Shown piece after piece: positions 8,889-15,333 of a DNA stretch of 22,614 nt. The stretch's first letter is position 1; each line of letters opens with the position of its first letter. The position numbers and the translations under genes were made by a program. Source of the stretch: Bacillota bacterium (GTDB taxonomy: Bacteria > Bacillota > Clostridia > Lachnospirales > Cellulosilyticaceae); assembly GCA_023410675.1 (NCBI GenBank), contig JAEYPM010000052.1:1-22614 (forward strand). Direction: 5' to 3'. A model generated the notes under the pieces. The model saw only the letters and a list, made by a program, of their open reading frames with translations, was not told the origin of the DNA and ran no database searches.

Positions 8889-8927
8889 GAATGCACATGC
8901 TAAGCTTAAGTTATATCATGTGCATTC
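8889..8927 (-). promoter_or_regulatory. 11-bp perfect inverted repeat upstream of the ABC-F gene
   Basis: GAATGCACATG (8889-8899) and CATGTGCATTC (8917-8927) are perfectly complementary around a 17-base spacer. On the minus strand the spacer contains TATAAC, a possible -10, and the repeat ends 11 bases before the ribosome-binding site (8877-8871). No T-run follows it on the minus strand, so a plain terminator for the PHP gene is unlikely. An operator or a leader hairpin controlling the ABC-F gene is the better reading. Confidence 0.45.
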
Positions 8928-9005
8928 ATTTGTGTTGTTTTTCTATATAATAATAAAAAAAATGGAGAATGTACAGAGCTTAAGGTCGTATTTTATCAAT
9001 AATCA

Positions 9006-9869
9006 TTATTTGTAGTTTCGGTATAATTGGGTTCTTTCGTTAATAGCCTCAAGTAAAGAAGCAGAAACTACAGTATGTCCATAGCCTACCCCTATTTTTA
9101 AATTGGGCTTATTTTCACCATGAAAATCACTACCACCTGTTGGTATGAGCTTAAGATTTTCGCATAATTGAAGAAAAGAGGCAGTCTCCGATTCACTATA
9201 AGTTGCGTAATAAGATTCTATAGCATCAAGTCCCAGTTTTGAAAGCTCTTTAATCATATTTTTCATTTCCGTATGATTCATAGCATAGAGAGTAGGATGG
9301 GCAAGGGAAGCAATCCCCCCAGCTTTATGAATTAGTGAGATGCATTCGGAAGGTGAAAAATGCATTCTTTTAACATAGGCAGGTCTACCTGGGGTAAGGT
9401 ACTTGTCAAAGGCTTCTTTATTGCTTTTAGTATAACCCTTTAGTGTAAGTGCACGTGCAAAGTGGCTACGTGTTACAACAGTTTTATCATCAGAATCAAT
9501 AAAAAGATCATCATAAGTTATATTAAGCCCTAAATTATTAAGGTTTTTAAGCATAACTGTGTTTCGCTTTATTCGGCTTTGGATTAGAAATTTAAGATGA
9601 TTATTTAAAACATCAGAGGTTATATCTATATAGTAACCAAGAATATGAATTTCGTGGTGATGATATTGGGCTGATAGTTCAATACCAGGAATAACCAGAA
9701 GATCTATTTCTTTTCCTGTGCAGATACATTCTGTAATTCCAGAGATCGTATCATGATCTGTAAGTGCTATTGCAGATAGTCCATTCTCTTTTGCATGAAC
9801 GGCAAGCTCATGTGGACTTAGCGTGCCATCAGAAGCAGTTGAATGAACATGTAAGTCGATAGTTTCCAT
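9006..9869 (-). CDS. PHP-domain phosphoesterase (RNase AM/YciV-like)
   Basis: A 287-residue leftward cytoplasmic enzyme with the polymerase-and-histidinol-phosphatase fold. Metal-binding motifs are complete: DLHVHSTASDGT (His7, His9, Asp14), LTDHDTISG (Asp38, His39, Asp40), PGIELSA (Glu64), SLAHP near residue 190 and GGSDFHG near 245. The family includes 5'-3' exoribonuclease/3',5'-nucleotide bisphosphate phosphatase enzymes, which act on RNA 5' ends and pAp-type nucleotides. The length is typical. ATG start with AAGGAGG 8 bases upstream on the minus strand. It is divergent from the small membrane protein gene at 9962. Assignment to the RNase AM/YciV branch is by motif pattern; exact substrate is inferred. 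Confidence 0.8.
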   Translation of the reverse strand: METIDLHVHSTASDGTLSPHELAVHAKENGLSAIALTDHDTISGITECICTGKEIDLLVIPGIELSAQYHHHEIHILGYYIDITSDVLNNHLKFLIQSRIKRNTVMLKNLNNLGLNITYDDLFIDSDDKTVVTRSHFARALTLKGYTKSNKEAFDKYLTPGRPAYVKRMHFSPSECISLIHKAGGIASLAHPTLYAMNHTEMKNMIKELSKLGLDAIESYYATYSESETASFLQLCENLKLIPTGGSDFHGENKPNLKIGVGYGHTVVSASLLEAINERTQLYRNYK

Positions 9870-9961
9870 AGTTTTTCCTCCTTTATTCTATTATTTTATC
9901 ATACTTATGAAGGAACGGACGTAAAATATTAGTGGATTCGTTTAAATATAGAGGGGGGAAA

Positions 9962-10372
9962 ATGATGGCAAAACATAAAAGCAAAAAAACCACTTTAGAT
10001 ATGCCTCAAATTGTCATGACATTTATAAAGGCAAATATGATGGGATATGCACTTACAGCAATATTTATTCTTTTAGGCTCCATAATACTTACATATAGCA
10101 GGGCACCAGTAGCTCTTGAAAAATGGATTGTGCTTATAGGGATTACACTGTCATCCTTTTTAGTAGGTTTTGATACAGCTAAGGTTGAAGCGAGAAATGG
10201 ATACAAATGGGGCGCAGCAGGAGGCGTACTATATTTTATTATTTATATTGTATTAGCAACCGTATTAAATGGTCTAAAAAGTATTTCAGTATCTACTTTG
10301 CTTACAATAGCCATCCTTGTTATCATTAGTAGTTCGATAGCTGGCATGGTATCAGTTAATTATCGTAGATAA
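9962..10372 (+). CDS. TIGR04086-type small four-helix membrane protein
   Basis: The 136-residue protein has a short basic N-terminus (MMAKHKSKKTTLD) and four hydrophobic helices at about 20-42, 52-72, 85-103 and 107-129. I recognise it as the TIGR04086-type membrane protein that commonly sits beside the SCIFF genes in Clostridia; its function is unknown. The start is ATG 9962 or the adjacent ATG 9965, just after a G-rich ribosome-binding site (GAGGGGGG at 9951-9958). A frame beginning at 9932 would place the ribosome-binding site inside the gene and is less likely. A hairpin at 10408 ends the unit before scfA. Confidence 0.7.
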   Translation: MMAKHKSKKTTLDMPQIVMTFIKANMMGYALTAIFILLGSIILTYSRAPVALEKWIVLIGITLSSFLVGFDTAKVEARNGYKWGAAGGVLYFIIYIVLATVLNGLKSISVSTLLTIAILVIISSSIAGMVSVNYRR

Positions 10373-10407
10373 GTAGATAATAAGTAGCTATAGAAACCAC
10401 ACATAAA

Positions 10408-10447
10408 ATCACTATCTTTAAGGAACTATCAAAGATAGTGATATTTG
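10408..10447 (+). terminator. Hairpin after the small membrane protein gene
   Basis: ATCACTATCTTT (10408-10419) pairs perfectly with AAAGATAGTGAT (10431-10442) around an 11-base loop, followed by ATTTGTTT. The U-tract is weak, so termination may be partial. Confidence 0.55.
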
Positions 10448-10470
10448 TTTATAAAAACCATATCCATTAT

Positions 10471-10498
10471 TTGCAAAAAGAAAGACATATGGTATAAT
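10471..10498 (+). promoter_or_regulatory. Promoter of scfA
   Basis: TTGCAA (10471-10476) and a perfect TATAAT (10493-10498) with 16 bases between. It lies 34 bases upstream of the scfA ATG and downstream of the preceding hairpin, so scfA appears to have its own strong promoter. Confidence 0.65.
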
Positions 10499-10531
10499 AA
10501 AACAGGTTTTATTTTTGAGGAGGGCATTGTC

Positions 10532-10669
10532 ATGAAACACGTTAAAACATTAAATACTAAGAACTTACAGTGCAGTGTTAAAAAAGGTGGCTGCGGAGAA
10601 TGTCAAACATCTTGTCAATCAGCTTGTAAAACATCATGCACAGTAGGAAATCAAGCTTGCGAAAAATAA
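10532..10669 (+). CDS. scfA: SCIFF (six-cysteines-in-forty-five) RiPP precursor peptide, with a seventh cysteine
   Basis: This is the 45-residue precursor of the SCIFF ranthipeptide, a ribosomal peptide found across Clostridia and modified by the adjacent radical SAM enzyme. It has the invariant family leader start MKHVKTLNTKNLQ and the core GGCGECQTSCQSACKTSC. The usual six cysteines are Cys21, 24, 28, 32, 36 and 43; here Cys14 is an additional one. In the characterised C. thermocellum homologue CteA a thioether joins Cys32 and Thr37 (from memory); both residues are present here. The start is ATG 10532 with GAGGAGGG 7 bases upstream; the frame is open further upstream, but only this start gives the canonical length of 45. 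Followed by a terminator before scfB. Confidence 0.93.
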   Translation: MKHVKTLNTKNLQCSVKKGGCGECQTSCQSACKTSCTVGNQACEK

Positions 10670-10682
10670 GTTTTGCTAGCGT

Positions 10683-10738
10683 GCAGTGCTTAGGATCACA
10701 TTTTTTATAAAAATGTGATCCTTGACACTGCTTTTATT
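10683..10738 (+). terminator. Strong terminator between scfA and scfB
   Basis: A nested hairpin: outer stem GCAGTG (10683-10688) with CACTGC (10726-10731), and inner 14-bp perfect stem AGGATCACATTTTT (10692-10705) with its complement at 10709-10722. TTTTATTT follows. It should terminate most scfA transcripts, giving much more precursor than maturase mRNA. Confidence 0.8.
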
Positions 10739-10778
10739 TATGAGAGACATGGCTGCTAAGCTAAGAAAGGAATGCACA

Positions 10779-12134
10779 ATGATACATAAGTTTCAATTTC
10801 AAAATTCAAATATAGTTATGGATGTCTATAGCGGCAGTATTCATCTGTTAGATCAAATAGCTTATGAAATAGTTGAAGATGCACTTGTATTAACAAATCA
10901 AGAAGTTTTAGATAAATACAAAGGAGCATATAGCGAAAAAGAAATTCAAGAAGCCTTAGAAGAACTTAATATATTGGTAGAGCAGGGCATGCTTGGTACC
11001 AAAGACAATTATAAAAATTTAGTACCTGCTTTTTTAGAAAGAGACCCAGTAGTTAAAGCTCTTTGCCTTCATGTTGCTCATGACTGTAATTTATCATGTA
11101 AGTATTGCTTTGCAGGAGAAGGAGAATATCATGGGGTAAGGGGACTCATGAGTGAAGAAGTAGGTAAGGCTGCTATAGATTTTTTAATAAAAAACTCAGG
11201 ACATAGGCAAAATGTAGAGGTGGATTTCTTTGGTGGGGAACCCCTCATGAACTTTGAAGTGATAAAAAAGATTGTTGACTATGCAAGGAGTAAAGAAAAA
11301 GAATGTAATAAGAACTTTAGGTTTACACTAACGACTAATGGCGTACTATTAGATGATGAGATTATAGACTATATCAATGAAAATATGTATAACGTTGTCC
11401 TAAGCATAGATGGAAGACCTAAGGTAAATGACTATATGCGGCCAACCATTAATGGCAAAGGAAGTTACGCTATTATCATGCCAAAGTTTAAAAAGCTCGT
11501 AGAAAAAAGAAAAGGAAAGCAGTATTATATAAGGGGCACTTTTACACATCACAACTTAGATTTTACTGACGACGTAAAACATATAGTAGAGCAGGGATTT
11601 GATGAAATATCAGTAGAACCAGTTGTTGCTCCAAACAATATGCCCTATGCTCTTAAACAAGAAGATGTTCCTACTATTCTTAAGGAATATGAAAAATTAG
11701 CATGCTATTTTCTTGAGCAAATGAAGAAAGAAGAAGCATTCAACTTTTTCCACTTTATGATTGACTTAGAAGGAGGTCCCTGTGTTCATAAAAGACTGGC
11801 TGGTTGCGGCTCAGGAACAGAGTACTTGGCAGTAACGCCAGAAGGCGAATTATATCCTTGTCATCAATTTGTGGGTATTCCAGAATTTAAAATAGGTGAT
11901 GTCAATAAGGGCATTGAGAATATAAATATGCGAAGTCAATTTGAAAAATGCAATGTTTACAGCAAGGAAGAATGTAGTGATTGCTTTGCAAAATTATATT
12001 GTAGTGGTGGATGTGCTGCCAATTCTTATCATTTTCATGGAGATATTCATTCAGTATATCCAATCGGTTGTGAGCTTCAAAAAAAGAGGCTTGAATGTGC
12101 TATAGGTATTAAAGCAGAACTATATAATGCATAG
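10779..12134 (+). CDS. scfB: SCIFF radical SAM maturase (SPASM domain)
   Basis: A 451-residue radical SAM enzyme that installs thioether bridges in the SCIFF peptide. The S-adenosylmethionine [4Fe-4S] motif is C103-x3-C107-x2-C110 (CNLSCKYC), followed by the FFGGEPLMN motif and the SIDG motif. The C-terminal SPASM region holds the auxiliary-cluster cysteines: GGPCVHKRLAGCGSG, LYPCHQF, then CNVYSKEECSDCFAKLYCSGGCAAN and a final GCELQKKRLEC. Residues about 1-90 form the winged-helix-like precursor-binding (RRE) region expected in this family. Start ATG 10779 with AAAGGAA 7 bases upstream; a longer frame from 10722 begins inside the preceding terminator hairpin and is unlikely. Location 40 bases after the terminator next to scfA confirms identity. 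Confidence 0.93.
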   Translation: MIHKFQFQNSNIVMDVYSGSIHLLDQIAYEIVEDALVLTNQEVLDKYKGAYSEKEIQEALEELNILVEQGMLGTKDNYKNLVPAFLERDPVVKALCLHVAHDCNLSCKYCFAGEGEYHGVRGLMSEEVGKAAIDFLIKNSGHRQNVEVDFFGGEPLMNFEVIKKIVDYARSKEKECNKNFRFTLTTNGVLLDDEIIDYINENMYNVVLSIDGRPKVNDYMRPTINGKGSYAIIMPKFKKLVEKRKGKQYYIRGTFTHHNLDFTDDVKHIVEQGFDEISVEPVVAPNNMPYALKQEDVPTILKEYEKLACYFLEQMKKEEAFNFFHFMIDLEGGPCVHKRLAGCGSGTEYLAVTPEGELYPCHQFVGIPEFKIGDVNKGIENINMRSQFEKCNVYSKEECSDCFAKLYCSGGCAANSYHFHGDIHSVYPIGCELQKKRLECAIGIKAELYNA

Positions 12135-12167
12135 TCTTATAGATAGCCAAGTAGGTGAGAAATTTAT

Positions 12168-12196
12168 TTGACTATGTTAAGTTCTAATTATATAAT
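12168..12196 (+). promoter_or_regulatory. Promoter of secD-secF
   Basis: TTGACT (12168-12173), 17-base spacer, perfect TATAAT (12191-12196), 40 bases before the secD start. The best sigma-A-type promoter in the window. Confidence 0.75.
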
Positions 12197-12235
12197 CATT
12201 TTAATGCAAAGAGATAGATATAAGGAGGAAGAGGA

Positions 12236-13501
12236 ATGAAAGGGAAGAAAACCAAGGTTAAAAGTGTCTTTCTTTTTATACTTATGTTATTGGTAGTAGC
12301 AGGAGCTGCTGTAACTGCCTATATGGGCATAGGTAAAAATAAGATACTTGGTGCAAAGAACATTAGACTAGGGTTAGATCTTCAAGGTGGCGTTAATGTT
12401 GTCTATCAGGCTAAAGTGGAAGGAATACCTACAAATGAGGAAATGAGAGCTGCACTTCAAATGATTCAAGTAAGGCTTGATAAGGAAAATTATACAGAAG
12501 CAGAAGCTTCTATAGAAGGAAATAATAGAATAAGAGTAAATATTCCTGGCGTAAAAGATCCTCAGAAAGCCATTGATGATATTGGAGCGTCGGCGTATCT
12601 TAAATTTGTAGATGAAACAGGTAAAGAGATTTTATCTGGTAAAGATGTTAAAACGGCACGTGCAGTAGGCGATACTTCAACTGGCGTAACAAGGATTGTA
12701 GTTTCTTTGGAGTTTAGTTCAGAAGGGGCAAAGAAGTTTGCCGAGGCAACGCAGCAAAATATTGGGAAACCAATCATTATTATGCTTGATGAGAATATAA
12801 TCAGTGCACCAACAGTTAATGAGGCTATTACTGATGGCAAGGCCATTATACAAGGGAATTTTACCCAAGAAGAGGCACTAAAATTAGCTGAACGTATTGA
12901 GGCGGGAGCTTTACCTTTTGCTCTTGACCCTGTTTCATCTAGTGGTGTAGGGGCACAGCTTGGTATGGGTGCATTAAGTAGTAGCTTAAAGTCAGGTATA
13001 ATTGGATTTATATTTGTTTTACTATTTATGCTTGCAATTTACAGAATAAAAGGACTTGCGTCTGATATAGCACTTGTACTTTATATTTCTTTAGTTATTA
13101 TGATATTAAGCTATACAGAAGCAACACTTACATTGCCAGGTATTGCAGGTATTATTTTATCAATAGGTATGGCAGTTGATGCCAATGTTATTATATTTGC
13201 ACGTATTAGTGAAGAACTTAAGCTAGGAAGAGGTGTTCGTGCTGCTGTTGACTCAGGATTTAAAAGAGCCCTTTCTGCAGTAATAGATGGAAATCTTACA
13301 ACACTGATTGCCTGCGGTGTGTTATATGTTCTTGGAACAGGTGTCATTAAGAGTTTTGCAACAACTCTTTTTATTGGAGTCATTGTATCTTTATTTACAG
13401 CTGTTGTTATTACAAGGAGCCTACTTAAACTATTTATTGGTATGGGCATTAAAAATCCAGTATTATATGGAAACATAAAATCAAAAGAGAAGGAGGCATA
13501 A
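12236..13501 (+). CDS. secD: Protein translocase subunit SecD
   Basis: The 421-residue subunit of the SecDF complex uses proton motive force to pull proteins across the membrane outside the SecYEG channel. There is an N-terminal membrane helix (about 10-30), then the conserved LGLDLQGGVNV (D1-type motif near 45) and a large extracytoplasmic domain. Five membrane helices follow from about 250, with GIAGIILSIGMAVDANVIIF and the RISEEL segment, both signature RND/SecD motifs. The compact length is usual for split SecD in Clostridia. Start ATG with AAGGAGG 8 bases upstream. It is followed by secF after only 2 bases, so the two are translationally linked. Confidence 0.95.
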   Translation: MKGKKTKVKSVFLFILMLLVVAGAAVTAYMGIGKNKILGAKNIRLGLDLQGGVNVVYQAKVEGIPTNEEMRAALQMIQVRLDKENYTEAEASIEGNNRIRVNIPGVKDPQKAIDDIGASAYLKFVDETGKEILSGKDVKTARAVGDTSTGVTRIVVSLEFSSEGAKKFAEATQQNIGKPIIIMLDENIISAPTVNEAITDGKAIIQGNFTQEEALKLAERIEAGALPFALDPVSSSGVGAQLGMGALSSSLKSGIIGFIFVLLFMLAIYRIKGLASDIALVLYISLVIMILSYTEATLTLPGIAGIILSIGMAVDANVIIFARISEELKLGRGVRAAVDSGFKRALSAVIDGNLTTLIACGVLYVLGTGVIKSFATTLFIGVIVSLFTAVVITRSLLKLFIGMGIKNPVLYGNIKSKEKEA

Positions 13502-13503
13502 AA

Positions 13504-14583
13504 ATGAAGATTCAATTTATTAAAAACAGAGTTAAGTTTTATCTTATTTCTGTTATATGTCTTGTGTTAGGCTTGATTTTTATGCCTTACCATGCACTAA
13601 AAGGTGAAGGAGCACTTAACTGGGACATTGAGTTTATAGGTGGAAGCGTTATCCAGATAGATATTGGTAAAGACTTTAATACTGAGCAGGATATTAGGCC
13701 CATTATTAAAGAGGTAACAGGAGATGCAACCGCACGTATTCAAAAGGTATCTGGCACACATCAAGTGATTATTACAACTAAGGCGACTTCAAATGATCAA
13801 AGAAAAGAATTATTTAGTAAAATTAAAGAAAAATACAGTTTAGAAGATCAAGCATTATTAAAAGATGATAATGTATCACCAAGTATAAGCCCTGAGATTA
13901 GGACAAAAGCATTGATGGCTGCAATAATAGGATCTTTACTCATACTTCTTTATATTACAATCCGATTTAAAGATGCAAGGTATGGAACAAGCTCCGTTTT
14001 TGCCTTAGTTCACGATGTACTGATCATGGTAGGGGTTTATGCAGCCTTCCGTTTGCCTATTAACAACTCATTTGTTGCAGCAGTACTTACGATCATAGGG
14101 TATTCGATTAATAATACGGTTGTTGTTTTTGACCGTATTCGTGAAAATAAAGGTAAGATGCCTAGTGATGATGAAACAATTGTTGATATAAGTACTAATC
14201 AGACACTTGGTAGGTCTATTAATACCTCTATAACAACACTGGTAATGGTTATTTTATTATATGTTTTTGGCGTATCTTCAGTAAAGGAATTTGCACTTCC
14301 ACTTATTGTAGGAATAGTAGCAGGAACCTATTCATCTATTTTTATCGCAAGTCCAATTATGTATGATCTTACAAGGATCAGTAAAAATAGAAAAGATAAG
14401 GAACAACCAAAATCAAATAAGCCTAAAGCAAAGACAGAACCTAAAAAACAAGAAATCAATCCTAAAAAATTAAAAAGTGAAATTATAAAGGATGAAGATC
14501 ACAAGAGTAAAACTGCAAAACCTCAGCCAGCAAAAAATACAAATTCTAAAAAGAAAAAGTCAAAGAAAAGAAAAACATCATAA
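13504..14583 (+). CDS. secF: Protein translocase subunit SecF with long basic C-terminal tail
   Basis: The 359-residue SecF partner has a first membrane helix at about 12-30 and DIEFIGGSVIQID (the D2-type motif). After a short extracytoplasmic domain come five helices with the family signatures VFALVHDVLIMVG and VLTIIGYSINNTVVVFDRIREN. The typical fold ends near residue 295. The last ~65 residues are a low-complexity, Lys-rich cytoplasmic tail (repeated K-P-K and KKQE patterns, ending KKKKSKKRKTS). Such a tail could contact membrane lipids, rRNA or nascent chains; nothing in the sequence decides. Start ATG with GGAGG overlapping the secD stop region. A long hairpin follows the stop. Confidence 0.93.
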   Translation: MKIQFIKNRVKFYLISVICLVLGLIFMPYHALKGEGALNWDIEFIGGSVIQIDIGKDFNTEQDIRPIIKEVTGDATARIQKVSGTHQVIITTKATSNDQRKELFSKIKEKYSLEDQALLKDDNVSPSISPEIRTKALMAAIIGSLLILLYITIRFKDARYGTSSVFALVHDVLIMVGVYAAFRLPINNSFVAAVLTIIGYSINNTVVVFDRIRENKGKMPSDDETIVDISTNQTLGRSINTSITTLVMVILLYVFGVSSVKEFALPLIVGIVAGTYSSIFIASPIMYDLTRISKNRKDKEQPKSNKPKAKTEPKKQEINPKKLKSEIIKDEDHKSKTAKPQPAKNTNSKKKKSKKRKTS

Positions 14584-14586
14584 TTA

Positions 14587-14626
14587 ACTTATAAAAGAGA
14601 GCTTACATAAGCTCTCTTTTATAAGT
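14587..14626 (+). terminator. Long perfect hairpin after secF
   Basis: ACTTATAAAAGAGAGCTTA (14587-14605) is perfectly complementary to 14608-14626 around a 2-base loop, a 19-bp stem with CTCTCTTTT on its descending side. It lies four bases after the secF stop and should terminate secDF. Confidence 0.7.
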
Positions 14627-14682
14627 AATAAGTAGTTTTCATAAAAAAGTTCATAAAAAACATAAAAAAATTAAATTAGGTA

Positions 14683-14711
14683 TTCCCCTATTTAAAGAGT
14701 TATGTTATAAT
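14683..14711 (+). promoter_or_regulatory. Extended -10 promoter of tRNA-Lys
   Basis: TGT-TATAAT (hexamer 14706-14711) is an extended -10 element placed 13 bases before the mature tRNA start. The -35 region near 14683 is weak. Confidence 0.5.
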
Positions 14712-14724
14712 ACCTATTGTGCTT

Positions 14725-14797
14725 GGGTCATTAGCTTAGTTGGTAGAGCATCAGACTCTTAATCTGAGGGTCCTGGGTTCGAGTCCCAGATGGCTCA
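14725..14797 (+). tRNA. tRNA-Lys (anticodon CTT)
   Basis: The 73-base cloverleaf is complete. The acceptor stem pairs GGGTCAT with ATGGCTC (one G-U), followed by discriminator A. The D arm is GCTTAGTTGGTAGAGC, the anticodon stem TCAGA/TCTGA holds loop CTCTTAA with anticodon CTT at 14758-14760, and the T arm is CTGGG-TTCGAGT-CCCAG. CCA is not encoded. It decodes AAG. From the base of the anticodon stem to one base past its 3' end it is duplicated at 20428-20476, the mark of a tRNA-targeting integrated element, so its present 3' half may derive from the element. Confidence 0.95.
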
Positions 14798-14798
14798 T
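14750..14798 (+). repeat. attL-like direct repeat (tRNA-Lys 3' half)
   Basis: Forty-nine bases identical to 20428-20476 except C14772 versus T20450. Identity stops sharply on both sides (C14749/A20427 and G14799/A20477), as expected for a recombination core. Confidence 0.85.
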
Positions 14799-14824
14799 GA
14801 ATTTTAAGGTATCAAGTAGGTAGC

Positions 14825-14844
14825 TGACACCTATTTGACACCTA
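14825..14844 (+). promoter_or_regulatory. Tandem TGACACCTA motifs near the left end of the island
   Basis: TGACACCTA at 14825-14833 and 14836-14844, spaced 11 bases (one helical turn), 27 bases inside the left repeat. A third copy lies at 20310-20318 inside the right end. Suggested integrase arm-type binding sites; this is inference from position. Confidence 0.45.
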
Positions 14845-14878
14845 TCATAAGCAAAAAAATTAAAACAGTTCTGCGAAG

Positions 14879-14910
14879 AGGTCGCCGTGCACATGTGCGG
14901 TGGCCTTTTT
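14879..14910 (+). terminator. Rho-independent terminator at the left island end
   Basis: AGGTCGCCGTGCA (14879-14891) pairs with TGTGCGGTGGCCT (14894-14906) through 13 pairs including four G-U, followed by TTTT and GTGTTGTT. It is the only GC-rich hairpin in the island and now terminates the tRNA-Lys transcript. Confidence 0.75.
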
Positions 14911-15265
14911 GTGTTGTTATTAATTATTTTACAAGAAGGTTTGTGGCTTTTGTTTCAAATATTAACTAATTAATAATAATATCATTTTACAAGGCAGAAG
15001 ATACCTAAATTTACATATGATTTTTTGAAAAAATAGTAATAGAAATAAGCAATTAGAAGGGTAGAGGCAACACTCTATCCTTATTTATTTGAGACTATAA
15101 ATATAGTTAATAAGCTGGTGCATACTATGCTGTGTAACAAGAATATAATTATTAAACAAGATTCGACATAGATATGTCGATAAAATAGAAAAACATATTA
15201 TTTTATACTTTTATCTGTAATTTGATGAAGAAATATAAAAATATGTATATATTTTGAAAATAATA
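14911..15265. other. AT-rich non-coding stretch at the left of the island
   Basis: No gene-like frame is visible on either strand. It holds an 8-bp hairpin GGGTAGAG/CTCTATCC (15059-15080) followed by TTATTTATTT, a weak terminator-like element, and a short palindrome TCGACAT-AGAT-ATGTCGA (15163-15180). The position where an integrase gene would normally sit is empty. Confidence 0.5.
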
Positions 15266-15294
15266 TTGTTTAGTGGAATTGCTAATGATATAAT
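15266..15294 (+). promoter_or_regulatory. Promoter of the island vWA/CBM protein gene
   Basis: TTGTTT (15266-15271), 17 bases, perfect TATAAT (15289-15294), 40 bases upstream of the TTG start, with AGGGGGAG as the ribosome-binding site. Confidence 0.6.
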
Positions 15295-15333
15295 CTTTAA
15301 GAAAATATAAGAAGATAATAGGGGGAGAATATT

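Noticed and set aside
8864..8896. Eleven-codon N-terminal extension of the ABC-F protein
   Set aside because: It spans the ribosome-binding site at 8877-8871 and part of the inverted repeat, and the protein from 8863 begins exactly at the first strand of the ATPase domain.
10445..10531. N-terminal extension of the SCIFF precursor (29 extra codons)
   Set aside because: The extension covers the promoter and ribosome-binding site, and the start at 10532 gives the family length of exactly 45.
13111..13515. A 134-codon leftward frame opposite secD
   Set aside because: It is antisense to the well-supported secD/secF coding sequence, has no recognisable domain and no ribosome-binding site.
14911..15265. 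Remnant of an integrase gene
   Set aside because: I looked in both strands for tyrosine-recombinase stretches or any long gene-like frame and found none; only AT-rich DNA with small hairpins.
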